This document shows positions 48,018-59,506 of a stretch of DNA of 64,000 nt, in pieces; positions within the stretch are counted from its first letter, which is position 1; every line of letters starts with the position of its first letter. This DNA is from Rahnella bonaserana (GTDB taxonomy: Bacteria; Pseudomonadota; Gammaproteobacteria; Enterobacterales; Enterobacteriaceae): positions 337,615 through 401,614 of the forward strand of contig NZ_JAFMOW010000066.1 of the NCBI RefSeq assembly GCF_019049675.1, written 5' to 3'. Position numbers and translations under genes: made by a program. The notes beneath the pieces were generated by a model. That model was not told the DNA's origin and searched no databases. It worked only from the letters and a program-made list of their open reading frames with translations.

Positions 48018-48057
48018 GGTGAGTTATCGTCCCTTCTCAACGCAAACGGAGTGTGTT

Positions 48058-49890
48058 TTGACCGGTGAATTATTTTGGGTAGTCACGTTACTTGTTATTG
48101 CTATGGTGCTGTTTGCGCGAAATACGCTGCGAATGGATATTGTTGCATTGCTGGTGATCGTTGCCTTCGTGCTAAGCGGCACGCTGACCATCAATGAAGC
48201 GCTGGCGGGATTCAGTGATCCCAACGTGATTCTGATTGCCGCACTGTTTGTCGTCGGGCATGGTCTGGTGAGAACCGGCGTGGCTTATCAGGTCGGTGAC
48301 TGGCTGATGAAGGTGGCGGGTAACAGTGAAACACGCATGCTGGTTTTACTGATGCTCACGGTGGCCGGTCTGGGTGCTTTTATGAGTTCCACTGGTGTGG
48401 TGGCGATCTTCATTCCTGTTGTCATCAGCGTTTCTGCCCGCATGAAAACCTCTCCTGCACGACTAATGATGCCGCTGAGTTTCGCCGGGCTTATCAGCGG
48501 CATGATGACGCTGGTAGCGACACCGCCCAATATGGTGGTGAACAGTGAGTTGCTGCGCGAAGGATTCGACGGTTTTGGTTTCTTCGGCGTGACACCGGTC
48601 GGGCTGGTGGTGCTGATTATGGGTGTCGGCTATATGCTGATCGCCCGCCGCTGGCTCTCTTCGGATAACGCCTTGCAGGATAAACAACGCTGGAAACGCC
48701 GGACTTTTCGCGATTTGATCCGCGACTATCGTCTTACCGGCCGGGCGCGAAGGGTGACTGTCCGCCCCGGCTCTCCGCTGGTCGGACGTACGCTGGATGA
48801 TTTACATCTGCGTTCGCGTTATGGCGCAAACGTGGTAGGCATTGAACGATGGCGTAAGTTTCGCCGTGTGATGGTCAGCGCGACAGGGAATACCGAACTG
48901 TTTGCCCGCGATGTCTTGCTGCTTGATATGTCCGATTCCGGCATATCATTCAGGCAGTTTTGTACCGATGAAATGCTTGAGCCGATGGTGCTACGTGGCG
49001 AGTATTTCTCTGAGCAATCAAGGGATGTCGGCATGGCCGAAGTGTCGTTAATCCCTGATTCCGAGTTATTGGGTAAAACACTGCGTGACGTGGCTTTCCG
49101 TTCGACCTACGGCCTTAACGTTGTTGGCATCCGCCGTCAGGGAGAAGCGCTCGAAGGCAGACTGGTGGATGAGGAATTACAGCTCGGTGATATGTTGCTG
49201 GTGATTGGTGACTGGAAACTCATCCGTCAGCTTCAGCAACAGATGCATGATTTCATTGTACTTAATCTCCCCGCTGAGGTGGACGAAGTCGCGCCTGCGC
49301 TGAGTCAGGCTCCTCATGCACTGTTTTGTCTGGCGCTGATGGTCGCGCTGATGCTCACCGATGACGTACCCAATGCAATTGCCGCCATCATTGCCTGCAT
49401 CCTGATGGGAAAATTTCGTTGTATTACTATGGAGGGCGCTTATAAAGCCATTCACTGGCCAAGCCTGTTGTTGATCATCGGGATGATGCCTTTTGCACTT
49501 GCACTGCAAAAAACTGGCGGTGTGGCGTTGATTGTTAAGGGATTGATGGAGGTCAGTGGCGGTTATGGTCCGTATATGATGCTGCTGAGTTTATTCATTC
49601 TCTGCGCGGGCATCGGCCTGTTTATTTCCAATACGGCGACTGCCGTGCTGATGGCGCCGATCGCGATTGCTGCGGCGCATCAGATGGGCGTCTCGCCTTA
49701 CCCGTTCACCATGATCATTGCGATTGCCGCGTCTGCTGCCTTCATGACCCCGGTATCTTCACCGGTGAACACGCTGGTAATGGTGCCGGGTAACTATAAA
49801 TTCGGCGACTTTATCCGCATCGGTGTACCTTTCACTTTGCTGGTGATGGTGGTCAGCGTGTTTCTGGTACCGGTGCTTTTCCCGTTCTGA
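48058..49890 (+). CDS. yfbS: YfbS, SLC13-family transporter with TrkA-C domains
   Basis: The 610-residue inner-membrane carrier of the sodium/dicarboxylate (SLC13) superfamily has membrane halves at about residues 1-185 and 400-610 around two TrkA-C (RCK-C) domains. The latter carry the repeated pattern [20 protein letters not shown] and [31 protein letters not shown] and [12 protein letters not shown] are the paired transport motifs. The TTG at 48058 is chosen because GGAG lies six bases upstream and the length then equals E. coli YfbS. A GTG at 48019 touches the ERIC end. Substrate unknown. Confidence 0.93.
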   Translation: MTGELFWVVTLLVIAMVLFARNTLRMDIVALLVIVAFVLSGTLTINEALAGFSDPNVILIAALFVVGHGLVRTGVAYQVGDWLMKVAGNSETRMLVLLMLTVAGLGAFMSSTGVVAIFIPVVISVSARMKTSPARLMMPLSFAGLISGMMTLVATPPNMVVNSELLREGFDGFGFFGVTPVGLVVLIMGVGYMLIARRWLSSDNALQDKQRWKRRTFRDLIRDYRLTGRARRVTVRPGSPLVGRTLDDLHLRSRYGANVVGIERWRKFRRVMVSATGNTELFARDVLLLDMSDSGISFRQFCTDEMLEPMVLRGEYFSEQSRDVGMAEVSLIPDSELLGKTLRDVAFRSTYGLNVVGIRRQGEALEGRLVDEELQLGDMLLVIGDWKLIRQLQQQMHDFIVLNLPAEVDEVAPALSQAPHALFCLALMVALMLTDDVPNAIAAIIACILMGKFRCITMEGAYKAIHWPSLLLIIGMMPFALALQKTGGVALIVKGLMEVSGGYGPYMMLLSLFILCAGIGLFISNTATAVLMAPIAIAAAHQMGVSPYPFTMIIAIAASAAFMTPVSSPVNTLVMVPGNYKFGDFIRIGVPFTLLVMVVSVFLVPVLFPF

Positions 49891-50490
49891 TCAGAGCGGG
49901 GAATCGAGGCTGATTTCATCCAGTGACAGACTGAAGCTCGGAATAAAGACTTCCATAAAATAGTCCATCTCCGGGCTTTGTCTGTCTGCCAGCGTTTTTT
50001 CCAGACGAGCCTTTGCCAGTGTGAATTCGTTATTTCCCGCAGACAATTCTTCCAGGCATTTCAGGTAGGCGCACAGCGCATCAGCCTGTTTGACCGTCAG
50101 CTTTTCATCCTCAGTGTAATAATGCTCGTCGATCAGAGGGCGGAAATCTTCCTGCAATTCCTTCGGCAACATTTCAATCAGTTTTTGCTGAGCAATTTTC
50201 TCGATCTTTTTGTATTCATGCGCAATTTGCGGATTGTAATACTTGATGGGTGTCGGCATATCGCCGGTCAGCACTTCACTGGCATCATGATACATCGCGA
50301 GCAAGGCAACGCGTTCAGCGCTCAGATTGCCGTTAAATTTACGGTTTTTAATGACGGCTAAGGCGTGAGCCACGAAAGCAACCTGCAGGCTATGCTCTGA
50401 AACATTTTCTGTGCGAACGTTGCGCATCAGCGGCCAGCGGCTGATCAGTTTGAGACGGGAAAGATGGGCGAAAAAATGACTCTGATTCAT
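49891..50490 (-). CDS. yfbR: 5'-deoxynucleotidase YfbR
   Basis: YfbR removes the phosphate from deoxyribonucleoside 5'-monophosphates. The 199-residue HD-domain protein has metal ligands in [12 protein letters not shown] (His33) and [20 protein letters not shown] (His68, Asp69), plus [15 protein letters not shown] (Asp137). Length matches E. coli. It converges with yfbS, the stop codons being directly adjacent. Confidence 0.97.
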   Translation of the reverse strand: MNQSHFFAHLSRLKLISRWPLMRNVRTENVSEHSLQVAFVAHALAVIKNRKFNGNLSAERVALLAMYHDASEVLTGDMPTPIKYYNPQIAHEYKKIEKIAQQKLIEMLPKELQEDFRPLIDEHYYTEDEKLTVKQADALCAYLKCLEELSAGNNEFTLAKARLEKTLADRQSPEMDYFMEVFIPSFSLSLDEISLDSPL

Positions 50491-50569
50491 AGCACTCTCA
50501 ATAACAACGGTGAATGAGCGTCCATTGTGAGCAGTGCGGGGCAGTGATGTAAATAGGTGAAAGAGAAAA

Positions 50570-50594
50570 GGGCGCAGCTGTTGAAGCTGCGCCC
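50570..50594 (-). terminator. alaA intrinsic terminator
   Basis: GGGCGCAGCT at 50570-50579 pairs with AGCTGCGCCC at 50585-50594; on the minus strand a TTTTCTCTTTC tail follows, 7 bases past the alaA stop. Confidence 0.87.
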
Positions 50595-50600
50595 TGAAGA

Positions 50601-51815
50601 TTACTGGCGGTAGGTCTCAAGGAAACGGCCCAGTTTGTTGACGGCCATTTCCAGTTCGTCTACGCGCGGCAGCGTGACGATGCGGACGTGATCCGGATAC
50701 GGCCAGTTAAAGGCGGTACCCTGAACCAGCAAGACTTTTTGCTGAAGCAGCAAGTCGAGCACCATTTTCTGGTCGTCATGGATGTTGAAACGTTTGGCAT
50801 CAATGCGCGGGAACATATACAGCGCGCCTTTCGGCTTCACGCAGGAAACCCCCGGAATTTCATTGATCAGTTCCCATGCGCGGTCACGCTGCTCAACCAG
50901 ACGTCCGCCAGGCTGAATAAACTCGCTGATGCTCTGGTATCCGCCCAGTGCGGTCTGAATAGCATGTTGCATCGGCACGTTGGCACACAGACGCATCGAG
51001 GCCAGCATTTCCAGACCTTCGATATAACCTTTCGCATGTTTCTTCGGCCCGTTCAGGACCATCCAGCCCTGACGGAAACCGGCAACACGATAGGTTTTTG
51101 ACAGACCGTTAAAGGTGACGGTCAGCAGGTCCGGCGCCAGTGAAGCGATAGAAATATGCTGAGCCTCGTCATACAGAATTTTGTCGTAAATTTCGTCTGC
51201 GAAGATAATCAGGTTGTGCTCGCGGGCGATGTCCACAATCTGCATCAGCAATTCTTTGCTGTAGACAGCACCCGTCGGATTGTTCGGGTTGATGATGACG
51301 ATGCCACGGGTGCGCGGGGTAATTTTGTCTCGAATATCTGCGATGTCCGGGAACCAGTCTGCACCTTCGTCACACAGATAATGCACTGCATTGCCGCCGG
51401 AAAGTGAAACCGCTGCTGTCCACAACGGATAGTCCGGCGCAGGCACCAGCATTTCGTCGCCGGTGTTCAGTAATGCCTGCATAGACTGAACGATCAGCTC
51501 AGAAACACCGTTGCCGATATAGATATCTTCAACCGTGATGTCCCGCATATCGCGCGCCTGATAGTGCTGCATGATCGCTTTACGGGCAGAAAACAGACCT
51601 TTGGAATCACAGTAACCCTGCGCCGTGGGCAGGTTGCGGATGACATCGACCAGAATTTCATCCGGTGCTTCAAATCCGAATGGCGCCGGGTTGCCGATAT
51701 TCAGTTTGAGAACTTTGTTACCTTCTTCTTCAAGGCGTTTTGCTTCTTTAAGCACCGGGCCGCGAATGTCATAACAGACGTTGTCCAGTTTGTGGGATTT
51801 TTCAATCGGGGACAT
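50601..51815 (-). CDS. alaA: Alanine transaminase AlaA
   Basis: AlaA makes L-alanine from pyruvate using glutamate. It is a fold-type I PLP enzyme of 404 residues; the PLP lysine is in [17 protein letters not shown] near residue 240, with [11 protein letters not shown] and [12 protein letters not shown] as cofactor contacts. ATG 51815 aligns with the E. coli start (MSPIEKS) and gives nearly the same length, so an in-frame extension to 51929 is not used. E. coli alaA likewise lies next to yfbR and lrhA. Confidence 0.97.
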   Translation of the reverse strand: MSPIEKSHKLDNVCYDIRGPVLKEAKRLEEEGNKVLKLNIGNPAPFGFEAPDEILVDVIRNLPTAQGYCDSKGLFSARKAIMQHYQARDMRDITVEDIYIGNGVSELIVQSMQALLNTGDEMLVPAPDYPLWTAAVSLSGGNAVHYLCDEGADWFPDIADIRDKITPRTRGIVIINPNNPTGAVYSKELLMQIVDIAREHNLIIFADEIYDKILYDEAQHISIASLAPDLLTVTFNGLSKTYRVAGFRQGWMVLNGPKKHAKGYIEGLEMLASMRLCANVPMQHAIQTALGGYQSISEFIQPGGRLVEQRDRAWELINEIPGVSCVKPKGALYMFPRIDAKRFNIHDDQKMVLDLLLQQKVLLVQGTAFNWPYPDHVRIVTLPRVDELEMAVNKLGRFLETYRQ

Positions 51816-52799
51816 GTAAATGAGAGCCTTTTGCAGTAAAGCCTGGTCTTCCCTGGCGACGAGCGGCCGCAGAGCAGTGCGAATGGCACAATTTACTCCC
51901 CGACAGAGGGCATGAGAAGGGCTTTGCACCGTTTTGGTGAAAAACAGCAGTAAAGTCAGCTGAGGCGGGCTTTTAACAAAGTGATTGAATCGCAGGATGG
52001 TTTTTAATTCTTATATTTGTGTGTTTTGCATTTTTATATTTTGCAAAAGTACGCTTTCTGACCAATAAATTCACTGTTTTCGCTGACTACACTGCCTTAT
52101 GCGTTGCCCCCCCAGAGCGAATGTTGAGCTGAACATCATGAAAACTTACCAAAGCTCGACAAATTCTGAAAAAAAATCAGGCCGCCTTGCTTTATTGATA
52201 AACATTCTTAACAACAATCAGTGTTATTTCGCTAATGTATAATAATGAATGCTGGATAGATGATCATGTTCTTAATGATATCTGAAACCTATTTCATTAA
52301 AATATGTAAATGCTTCAGAAGCATATATTTTAATTTTTCTGCATAAACAAATTTTGAAGAAACTAGAAAAATCTTAATCTTGCTTTAACAATGCCCGACG
52401 GAGAAAAAAAGTTATTCACGTGACTCGATGAATTTGTTGAATTATATTTTCACTAACTGGTTTTATTAATTAATTTCACTTATGTTTTCTGCGCCTGAGA
52501 TTGCGCGTATTTTCGACTATTGCAGACAGAATGCGCACGCCGGCGGGTTATGGAAGGGTTCAGCAGGACAGACTATATTAATTAAGATGCTCTAATCATT
52601 TAGCCTTTATGGGGTTTTGTGGTGCGCAAAGTTAATGCCCGGATACTTACAATGACCAAAACTTTCATGCACAAATATTTCTCAATTTAGGTTATCAAAT
52701 GAGTGAGTATCCGACATATCTGGTATTCTGCTTTTTGCGGGTACTTTGACGCACCATCAGGGTAGCTTGTTATTAGATTCTATAAAGTGAAGAAAAACT
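51816..52799. promoter_or_regulatory. Long AT-rich region upstream of lrhA
   Basis: This 984-base divergent region has no supported gene (a 34-codon frame at 52138 lacks support). It is rich in A/T tracts, as H-NS-bound promoters are. A terminator-like hairpin is at 52297-52333 (listed separately). E. coli lrhA also has a long untranslated leader and self-activation. Confidence 0.6.
52297..52338 (+). terminator. Terminator-like hairpin in the lrhA upstream region
   Basis: TTAAAATAT...ATGCTTC (52297-52316, with a 4-base GTAA bulge) pairs with GAAGCATATATTTTAA (52318-52333), followed by TTTTT. It could end a short RNA or attenuate lrhA. Confidence 0.45.
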
Positions 52800-53744
52800 A
52801 TGACAATTGCAAATCGTCCAATCCTCAATCTCGACCTTGACCTGTTGAGGACATTTGTAGCTGTTGCTGATTTAAATACGTTCGCTGCGGCTGCTGCTGC
52901 TGTGTGTCGTACTCAGTCGGCGGTAAGCCAACAAATGCAACGTCTAGAACAACTGGTTGGAAAAGAACTGTTTGCCAGACATGGACGCAATAAATTATTA
53001 ACTGAACATGGTATTCAGTTATTGGGGTACGCACGCAAAATCCTTCGTTTCAACGATGAAGCCTGCACCTCTTTGATGTACAGCAACGTTCAGGGCGGGA
53101 TAACTATTGGTGCGTCAGATGATACTGCTGACACCATTTTACCTTTCCTGCTCAGCCGTGTGACCTCGGTCTATCCTAAGTTGTCGATTGATGTCCGCGT
53201 TAAACGCAGCCCTTTCATGTTGTCGATGCTGGAAAGTGAGGAAGTGGATTTGGCCATCACCACGATGACCAATACCGATCATCCGCACATCGTTCTGCGC
53301 ACTTCGCCTACGCTCTGGTACTGTTCAGCGGATTTTGCTTATCCTTCGGGAGACAGCGTGCCTCTGGTGGTGCTTGATGAACCAAGCCCGTATCGTTTAA
53401 TGGCGACTGAGCATCTTAATCAGGCGGGGATCCCGTGGCGTATTGCGTACGTGGCTTCAACATTGTCGGCTATTCGTGCTGCGGTGCGTGCGGGGCTGGG
53501 CGTAACTGCGCGACCTATCGAAATGATGAGTCCGGAGTTGCGTGTGTTGGGTGAGCAGGATGGTTTACCACGACTGCCGGACACGCAATATGTGCTGTAC
53601 AAAAATGCGCGTTGTGAAAATGAACTGGCTATGGCAATTTTCAATGCCGTTGAGCAGGGGAATGATCCCTATTCGTTAAGCGCTTATGGTCCGCGTCCCG
53701 TAGTGGATGATGATCAGGAGTTCCTGGCAGATTCCCAAAACTAA
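52800..53744 (+). CDS. lrhA: LysR-family regulator LrhA (HexA/PecT/RovM type)
   Basis: This is a 314-residue LysR regulator. The winged helix-turn-helix at about residues 10-68 ([33 protein letters not shown]) is nearly identical to E. coli LrhA, and a co-inducer domain follows. LrhA represses flhDC and thus motility in E. coli; its plant-pathogen and Yersinia orthologues (HexA, PecT, RovM) control exoenzymes and virulence. The C-terminal 40 residues differ from E. coli. Position before nuoA is conserved. Confidence 0.95.
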   Translation: MTIANRPILNLDLDLLRTFVAVADLNTFAAAAAAVCRTQSAVSQQMQRLEQLVGKELFARHGRNKLLTEHGIQLLGYARKILRFNDEACTSLMYSNVQGGITIGASDDTADTILPFLLSRVTSVYPKLSIDVRVKRSPFMLSMLESEEVDLAITTMTNTDHPHIVLRTSPTLWYCSADFAYPSGDSVPLVVLDEPSPYRLMATEHLNQAGIPWRIAYVASTLSAIRAAVRAGLGVTARPIEMMSPELRVLGEQDGLPRLPDTQYVLYKNARCENELAMAIFNAVEQGNDPYSLSAYGPRPVVDDDQEFLADSQN

Positions 53745-53756
53745 GATTTTGCCCCA

Positions 53757-53798
53757 GCTTTACCTTCCGCCTCCGTTTAACGAGGCGGGGGTAAAGGC
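53757..53798 (+). terminator. Hairpin after lrhA
   Basis: CCGCCTC at 53767-53773 pairs with GAGGCGG at 53782-53788, extended by GCTTTACC and GGTAAAGGC outside. The following TTCTACCTCTTTT is only moderately T-rich. Confidence 0.65.
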
Positions 53799-54278
53799 TT
53801 CTACCTCTTTTGAGGTGTAAGAGTTATACTTTTAGTTACTTTGTATTCTGTTTGGTGCAAAACCCACGTTTTTTCTACTTATCTCCCCGCGTCCCCCGTA
53901 AAGACGCTTATCCGTAACATTCCTCATCTACAATTTTGTGACTAACTGGCGAAAAAATCAGCGCTTTTCAACGTTAAAAAACAACATCAAATTTATCTGT
54001 AAATCGCTTGTCGTTTTTTGAAAATCAACAAAACTTGTTAAAAGTGTGCCTTTTTTTCTATCAAAATTGACAGAACTCTGACACAGATCAAAAAAATAAC
54101 CCTATTAAGAGAGTGGAAGCGCTGCCTATTCCTGCGACAATAGGAAAGTACGAAAGATGTCATAACTCCCATCACAGGCTCATGCTTTACCACAGTATTT
54201 TACTGACACGATTTAGCTTAAGTACCGGCGCATGATATGTTAATTAAATGCTATGCATGTAAACTAATGTGGAGATAC

Positions 54279-54300
54279 TTTTGTCAAAGTTGACAAAAGG
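54279..54300. promoter_or_regulatory. Perfect 22-bp palindrome upstream of nuoA
   Basis: Two 10-base arms, CTTTTGTCAA and TTGACAAAAG, flank AG. Dyad symmetry with an even 2-base spacer suggests a dimeric repressor site; each arm also contains a TTGACA -35-like hexamer on one strand. It lies 159 bases before nuoA. Confidence 0.5.
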
Positions 54301-54458
54301 TTATAGAAAAGGGTAAAAAGCCCACAACAAATCACTGGCTTAATGCCTTGTTGAGCCGTGAACTGTGTGGTTTTTAATCCTTCCCTTGAATCGATGTGGT
54401 GCGCAAGCTGCCGACCTTACAGAGCAGATGCCAAAGTGCCACTTTTGATGAGTAAGCA

Positions 54459-54902
54459 ATGAGTATGTCAACAGCCACTGAAGTCATCGCTCAACACTGG
54501 GCGTTCGCCGTTTTTCTTATCGTCGCAATGGGTCTTTGTTGCCTGATGTTACTGGGCGCCGCGTTTCTTGGCGGGAGAGCCAGAGCGCGTTACAAAAACA
54601 CGCCTTTTGAATCAGGTATCGCCTCTGTCGGCACCGCCCGGCTGCGCCTGTCTGCCAAGTTCTATCTGGTCGCCATGTTCTTCGTTATTTTCGACGTTGA
54701 AGCTCTGTATCTGTATGCATGGTCAACGTCTATTCGCGAAAGCGGCTGGACCGGATTCGTTGAAGCCACCATTTTCATTTTGGTACTGCTGGCTGGTTTG
54801 TTCTATCTGGTGCGTATTGGCGCGCTCGACTGGACACCAACACGTTCGAAAGGACCTGTTAAACCAAGCCCGGCGATTAATACCAACAGTCACCCTCAGT
54901 AA
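54459..54902 (+). CDS. nuoA: NADH-quinone oxidoreductase subunit A
   Basis: This is a 147-residue membrane subunit of complex I with three hydrophobic segments. [39 protein letters not shown] (in outline) is the conserved loop and second helix; the acidic pair in FDVEALYL lies near the quinone site. It is the first gene of the nuo operon. The ATG at 54459 fits the E. coli start. Confidence 0.97.
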   Translation: MSMSTATEVIAQHWAFAVFLIVAMGLCCLMLLGAAFLGGRARARYKNTPFESGIASVGTARLRLSAKFYLVAMFFVIFDVEALYLYAWSTSIRESGWTGFVEATIFILVLLAGLFYLVRIGALDWTPTRSKGPVKPSPAINTNSHPQ

Positions 54903-54924
54903 GCAGTCATAGCGAGGCATTAAG

Positions 54925-55599
54925 ATGGACTATACGCTCACCCGCATAGACCCGGACGGTGAGAACGACCGTTACCCCCTGCAATCTCAGGAGGTCGTCG
55001 GCGATCCTCTTCAGGAACAGGTTAAACGCAGCGTCTTCATGGGAAATCTCCAGGAATCACTGCATGGCATGGTGAACTGGGGTCGTAAGAATTCCCTTTG
55101 GCCGTATAACTTCGGCCTTTCATGCTGTTACGTGGAAATGGTGACGTCATTCACTGCGGTGCATGACGTTGCGCGTTTTGGTGCAGAAGTTCTGCGTGCT
55201 TCACCACGTCAGGCTGACTTTATGGTGGTTGCCGGAACCTGCTTCACTAAAATGGCGCCGGTTATTCAGCGTTTGTACGATCAGATGCTGGAACCAAAAT
55301 GGGTCATTTCGATGGGAGCCTGTGCGAATTCCGGCGGTATGTACGATATTTATTCTGTCGTTCAGGGCGTGGATAAATTCCTGCCTGTCGATGTGTACAT
55401 CCCGGGATGTCCGCCGCGTCCGGAAGCCTATATGCAAGCTCTGTTACTGCTGCAGGAATCCATCGGCAAAGAACGTCGCCCATTGTCATGGGTTGTTGGC
55501 GATCAGGGTGTTTACCGCGCGAATATGCAGTCTGAAAAAGAGCGTAAACGTGCTGAGCGTATTGCCGTGACAAATCTGCGTTCGCCGGACGAGATTTAA
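54925..55599 (+). CDS. nuoB: NADH-quinone oxidoreductase subunit B
   Basis: The 224-residue peripheral subunit carries cluster N2, the last iron-sulfur centre before quinone. Ligands are the tandem cysteines in [10 protein letters not shown], the cysteine in [11 protein letters not shown] and the one in [11 protein letters not shown]. It sits between NuoCD and the membrane arm. It starts 22 bases after nuoA. Confidence 0.98.
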   Translation: MDYTLTRIDPDGENDRYPLQSQEVVGDPLQEQVKRSVFMGNLQESLHGMVNWGRKNSLWPYNFGLSCCYVEMVTSFTAVHDVARFGAEVLRASPRQADFMVVAGTCFTKMAPVIQRLYDQMLEPKWVISMGACANSGGMYDIYSVVQGVDKFLPVDVYIPGCPPRPEAYMQALLLLQESIGKERRPLSWVVGDQGVYRANMQSEKERKRAERIAVTNLRSPDEI

Positions 55600-55688
55600 C
55601 ACTGCGGTCTGAGAGTCAACCCTGAGGGGAGGTGTTTATGAATATCCCCCTTACGGCATAAATGACCATTTAGTGTGGTGAAAAAAAT

Positions 55689-57488
55689 ATGACAGATTTG
55701 ACGACGCAAGATTCCGCCCTGCCAGCATGGCATACCCGTGATCATCTCGATGATCCGGTTATCGGCGAATTGCGTAACCGTTTTGGGCCAGAGGCCTTTA
55801 CTGTTCAGGCGACCCGTACCGGAATTCCCGTGGTGTGGTTCAAACGTGAACAGTTACTGGAAGCGATTACCTTTTTACGAAAACAGCCAAAACCTTATGT
55901 CATGCTTTTCGATTTGCATGGCTTTGATGAGCGTTTACGTACTCACCGCGACGGTTTACCGGCCGCGGATTTTTCCGTTTTCTATCACCTGATCTCGGTC
56001 GAGCGTAACCGCGACATCATGATCAAAGTAGCATTGGCAGAAAACGATCTTCATGTTCCGACCATTACTAAAGTGTTCCCGAACGCTAACTGGTATGAGC
56101 GCGAAACGTGGGAAATGTTCGGTATTACCTTCGATGGCCACCCGCACCTGACGCGCATCATGATGCCGCAGACCTGGGAAGGGCACCCGCTGCGTAAAGA
56201 CTATCCGGCACGCGCTACCGAGTTCGATCCTTACGAGCTGACCAAGCAGAAAGAAGAACTCGAGATGGAATCGCTGACCTTCAAGCCTGAAGACTGGGGC
56301 ATGAAGCGTGGTACCGAAAATGAGGACTTTATGTTCCTCAACCTCGGTCCTAACCACCCGTCCGCGCATGGTGCATTCCGTATCATTTTGCAGCTTGATG
56401 GCGAAGAGATTGTCGACTGTGTTCCGGATGTCGGTTACCACCACCGTGGTGCTGAGAAAATGGGCGAACGCCAGTCCTGGCACAGCTACATTCCTTACAC
56501 CGACCGTATCGAATACCTCGGCGGTTGTGTTAACGAAATGCCTTACGTGCTGGCTGTTGAAAAACTCGCCGGTATTGTGACGCCGGATCGCGTTAACACC
56601 ATCCGTGTCATGCTGTCTGAACTGTTCCGTATCAACAGCCATCTGCTGTACATCTCTACGTTTATTCAGGACGTGGGCGCGATGACTCCGGTGTTCTTCG
56701 CCTTTACCGATCGTCAGAAAATCTACGATCTGGTGGAAGCAATCACTGGTTTCCGTATGCACCCGGCCTGGTTCCGTATTGGTGGCGTAGCGCATGACCT
56801 GCCGAAAGGCTGGGAGCGTCTGCTGCGTGAGTTCCTTGACTGGATGCCAGCTCGTCTGGATTCCTACGTCAAAGCAGCGCTGAAAAACACCATTCTGATT
56901 GGCCGTTCCAAAGGTGTGGCTGCGTATAACGCAGATGACGCTCTGGCCTGGGGCACTACCGGTGCGGGTCTGCGCGCAACGGGTATTCCGTTCGACGTGC
57001 GTAAATGGCGTCCATACTCTGGCTACGAAAACTTTGACTTTGAAGTCCCGACAGGGGATGGCGTCAGTGACTGCTACTCCCGTGTCATGCTCAAAGTTGA
57101 AGAACTGCGTCAGAGCCTGCGCATTCTGGAACAGTGCTACAAAAACATGCCGGAAGGCCCGTTCAAGGCGGATCATCCGCTGACCACGCCGCCACCGAAA
57201 GAGCGCACGTTGCAACACATTGAAACCCTAATCACGCACTTCCTGCAAGTGTCGTGGGGGCCGGTGATGCCTGCGCAAGAATCTTTCCAGATGGTTGAAG
57301 CAACCAAAGGGATCAACAGCTACTACCTGACCAGTGACGGCAGCACCATGAGCTACCGCACCCGTGTCCGTACGCCAAGCTTCCCGCATTTGCAGCAGAT
57401 CCCGTCCGTAATCCGTGGCAGCCTGGTATCCGACCTGATCGTGTATCTGGGCAGTATCGATTTTGTAATGTCAGATGTGGACCGCTAA
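55689..57488 (+). CDS. nuoC: NADH-quinone oxidoreductase fused subunits C and D
   Basis: The 599-residue NuoCD fusion is the enteric arrangement (separate genes in most other bacteria). The NuoC part spans about residues 1-190 ([35 protein letters not shown] in outline). The NuoD part spans about 210-599, with [15 protein letters not shown] lining the quinone pocket and [17 protein letters not shown]. It forms part of the quinone-binding chamber with NuoB. It follows nuoB after 89 bases and ends 2 bases before nuoE. Confidence 0.98.
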   Translation: MTDLTTQDSALPAWHTRDHLDDPVIGELRNRFGPEAFTVQATRTGIPVVWFKREQLLEAITFLRKQPKPYVMLFDLHGFDERLRTHRDGLPAADFSVFYHLISVERNRDIMIKVALAENDLHVPTITKVFPNANWYERETWEMFGITFDGHPHLTRIMMPQTWEGHPLRKDYPARATEFDPYELTKQKEELEMESLTFKPEDWGMKRGTENEDFMFLNLGPNHPSAHGAFRIILQLDGEEIVDCVPDVGYHHRGAEKMGERQSWHSYIPYTDRIEYLGGCVNEMPYVLAVEKLAGIVTPDRVNTIRVMLSELFRINSHLLYISTFIQDVGAMTPVFFAFTDRQKIYDLVEAITGFRMHPAWFRIGGVAHDLPKGWERLLREFLDWMPARLDSYVKAALKNTILIGRSKGVAAYNADDALAWGTTGAGLRATGIPFDVRKWRPYSGYENFDFEVPTGDGVSDCYSRVMLKVEELRQSLRILEQCYKNMPEGPFKADHPLTTPPPKERTLQHIETLITHFLQVSWGPVMPAQESFQMVEATKGINSYYLTSDGSTMSYRTRVRTPSFPHLQQIPSVIRGSLVSDLIVYLGSIDFVMSDVDR

Positions 57489-57490
57489 CG

Positions 57491-58027
57491 ATGACAGATA
57501 TCAATAAAGACTCAGAAGTTCAGTACATCAACGTCAGCGAGCCAGTCTCGCCGCCGGTGTTTGTGCTGAGCGACGCTGAACGTGAAGCGATTGAGCACGA
57601 AAAACATCACTACGAAGATGCCCGTGCGGCCTCTATCGAAGCGCTGAAGATCGTACAAAAAGCGCGTGGCTGGGTGCCTGATGGCGCTATCTACGCGATC
57701 TCCGATGTTCTGGGCATTCCTGCCAGTGACGTTGAAGGTGTGGCGACATTCTACAGCCAGATTTTCCGTCAGCCGGTTGGCCGCCATGTGATCCGTTACT
57801 GTGACAGCGTGGTGTGCCACATCACCGGTTATCAGGGGATCCAGGCTGCTCTGGAACAACAGTTGCACATCAAGCCGGGCGAGACGACCGAAGACGGGCG
57901 TTTTACCCTGCTGCCGACCTGCTGCCTCGGTAACTGTGACAAAGGCCCGTCAATGATGATTGATGAGGACACGCACAGCCATCTGACGCCAGAAGCGATC
58001 GGCTCGCTACTGGAGCGCTACGCATGA
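57491..58027 (+). CDS. nuoE: NADH-quinone oxidoreductase subunit E
   Basis: This 178-residue thioredoxin-like subunit holds the 2Fe-2S cluster N1a. The four cysteine ligands are in CDSVVC (two) and in [13 protein letters not shown] (two). It belongs to the NADH-oxidising tip with NuoF and NuoG. The stop overlaps the nuoF start by four bases (ATGA). Confidence 0.97.
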   Translation: MTDINKDSEVQYINVSEPVSPPVFVLSDAEREAIEHEKHHYEDARAASIEALKIVQKARGWVPDGAIYAISDVLGIPASDVEGVATFYSQIFRQPVGRHVIRYCDSVVCHITGYQGIQAALEQQLHIKPGETTEDGRFTLLPTCCLGNCDKGPSMMIDEDTHSHLTPEAIGSLLERYA

Positions 58028-59385
58028 CATACATTCCAAGACACATCGAACGCACGCCGGAGATGCACCCGCTGACCTGGCGTATGCGTGATGATAAACA
58101 GCCTGTCTGGATTGACGAGTACCGTAGCAAAAACGGTTACGTCGGTGCAGAAAAAGCCCTTAAAGGCATGGGTCAGGAAGAAATCGTCAATCTGGTAAAA
58201 GACGCTGGCCTGAAAGGGCGCGGCGGCGCAGGTTTCTCCACGGGTCTGAAGTGGAGCCTGATGCCGAAAGACGAAAGCATGAACATCCGCTATCTACTGT
58301 GTAACGCCGATGAGATGGAACCGGGCACGTATAAAGACCGTATGTTGATGGAGCAAATGCCGCACCTGCTGGTGGAAGGCATGTTGATCTCGGCATTCGC
58401 GCTGAAATCTTACCGTGGCTACATCTTCCTGCGTGGCGAATACATCGAAGCTGCTGTGAATCTGCGTCGCGCGATTGCGGAAGCCACTGAAGCGGGCCTG
58501 CTGGGTAAAAATATTCTCGGCACCGGTTTTGATTTTGAACTGATTGTTCACACCGGTGCAGGGCGTTACATCTGTGGTGAAGAAACCGCGCTGATCAACT
58601 CGCTGGAAGGCCGCCGTGCTAACCCGCGTTCCAAACCACCGTTCCCGGCGTCTGCCGGTGCCTGGGGTAAACCGACCTGTGTTAACAACGTCGAAACCCT
58701 GTGTAACGTGCCAGCGATCCTTGAGCACGGCGTGGACTGGTACAAAGGTATGTCTGCGGGCAAAAGTGAAGATGCCGGCACCAAACTGATGGGCTTTTCC
58801 GGTCGGGTAAAAAACCCTGGCGTCTGGGAACTGCCGTTTGGTACGACCGCACGTGAAATTCTCGAAGACTATGCCGGTGGCATGCGCGATGGCCTGAAAT
58901 TCAAAGCCTGGCAGCCTGGCGGGGCAGGGACCGACTTCCTGACCGCCGATCATCTGGACCTGCCAATGGACTTTGCCAGCATTGGTAAAGCCGGCAGCCG
59001 TCTGGGGACTGCGCTGGCGATGGCCGTCGACCATGAAATCGGTATGGTTCCGCTGGTGCGTAACCTGGAAGAGTTCTTCGCCCGTGAATCTTGTGGCTGG
59101 TGTACACCGTGCCGCGATGGTCTGCCGTGGAGTGTGAAAATTCTTCGTGCGCTGGAACGCGGTGAAGGCCAGCCGGGGGATATCGAAACTCTCCTGCAGC
59201 TTTGCCGCCAGCTTGGCCCGGGCAAAACCTTCTGCGCACACGCGCCGGGTGCCGTGGAGCCATTACAGAGTGCGATTAAATATTTCCGGGAAGAGTTTGA
59301 GGCGGGTATCGCCAAACAGCATTACAACAACGCACATGCGATTGCGGGCATTCAGCCAAACAATCTGCTGAAAGAGCGCTGGTAG
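58024..59385 (+). CDS. nuoF: NADH-quinone oxidoreductase subunit F
   Basis: The 453-residue flavoprotein oxidises NADH. NADH-binding glycine-rich motif [18 protein letters not shown] is at about residues 61-78, FMN-binding [20 protein letters not shown] near 180-200, and the 4Fe-4S cluster N3 ligands CGWCTPC near 358-364 with a fourth cysteine in TFCAHAPG. Translation is coupled to nuoE. A 141-base gap follows before nuoG. Confidence 0.98.
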   Translation: MTYIPRHIERTPEMHPLTWRMRDDKQPVWIDEYRSKNGYVGAEKALKGMGQEEIVNLVKDAGLKGRGGAGFSTGLKWSLMPKDESMNIRYLLCNADEMEPGTYKDRMLMEQMPHLLVEGMLISAFALKSYRGYIFLRGEYIEAAVNLRRAIAEATEAGLLGKNILGTGFDFELIVHTGAGRYICGEETALINSLEGRRANPRSKPPFPASAGAWGKPTCVNNVETLCNVPAILEHGVDWYKGMSAGKSEDAGTKLMGFSGRVKNPGVWELPFGTTAREILEDYAGGMRDGLKFKAWQPGGAGTDFLTADHLDLPMDFASIGKAGSRLGTALAMAVDHEIGMVPLVRNLEEFFARESCGWCTPCRDGLPWSVKILRALERGEGQPGDIETLLQLCRQLGPGKTFCAHAPGAVEPLQSAIKYFREEFEAGIAKQHYNNAHAIAGIQPNNLLKERW

Positions 59386-59398
59386 TGAAGGCAACAGG

Positions 59399-59506
59399 CA
59401 GCGGACGTGAGCCCGCTGTGCGCGAATTTCCGTAACAAGGGACGCGCTGTCGAATGATATACGCCAACCCGGCAAGAATTTTTGATTAACGCCCGTTTAG
59501 GCGGGC
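59399..59506 (+). other. Two small hairpins in the nuoF-nuoG gap
   Basis: CAGCGG/CCGCTG (59399-59418) and GCCCG/CGGGC (59491-59506) are short stems in the widest gap between nuo genes of this window. The second ends 5 bases before the nuoG ribosome site, so it might influence translation. Confidence 0.35.

Larger units (their letters stand above)
47740..48057. other. Intergenic region hxpA-yfbS
   Basis: This region of 318 bases is filled by the hxpA terminator and an enlarged ERIC element; only the last 40 bases (ribosome site and start region of yfbS) are outside them. Confidence 0.85.
53745..54458. promoter_or_regulatory. Control region of the nuo operon
   Basis: This 714-base noncoding region begins with the lrhA hairpin, continues AT-rich, and holds a 22-bp palindrome at 54279-54300 (listed separately). 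In E. coli the nuo promoter answers to ArcA, NarL, FNR and IHF; only weak FNR-like matches (for example near 54015) could be seen, so no such site is claimed. Confidence 0.6.

Noticed and set aside
52138-52242. 34-codon frame starting MKTYQSS upstream of lrhA
   Set aside because: No clear ribosome site, AT-rich random-looking composition, and no relative recognised.
54015-54035. FNR-like TTTTTGAAAATCAA before nuoA
   Set aside because: Only one half-site (ATCAA) matches well, and such sequences are common in AT-rich DNA.
55956-57218. Minus-strand open frame of about 420 codons opposite nuoCD
   Set aside because: It is antisense to a core complex I gene, with no ribosome site and a low-complexity His/Arg/Val-rich product.
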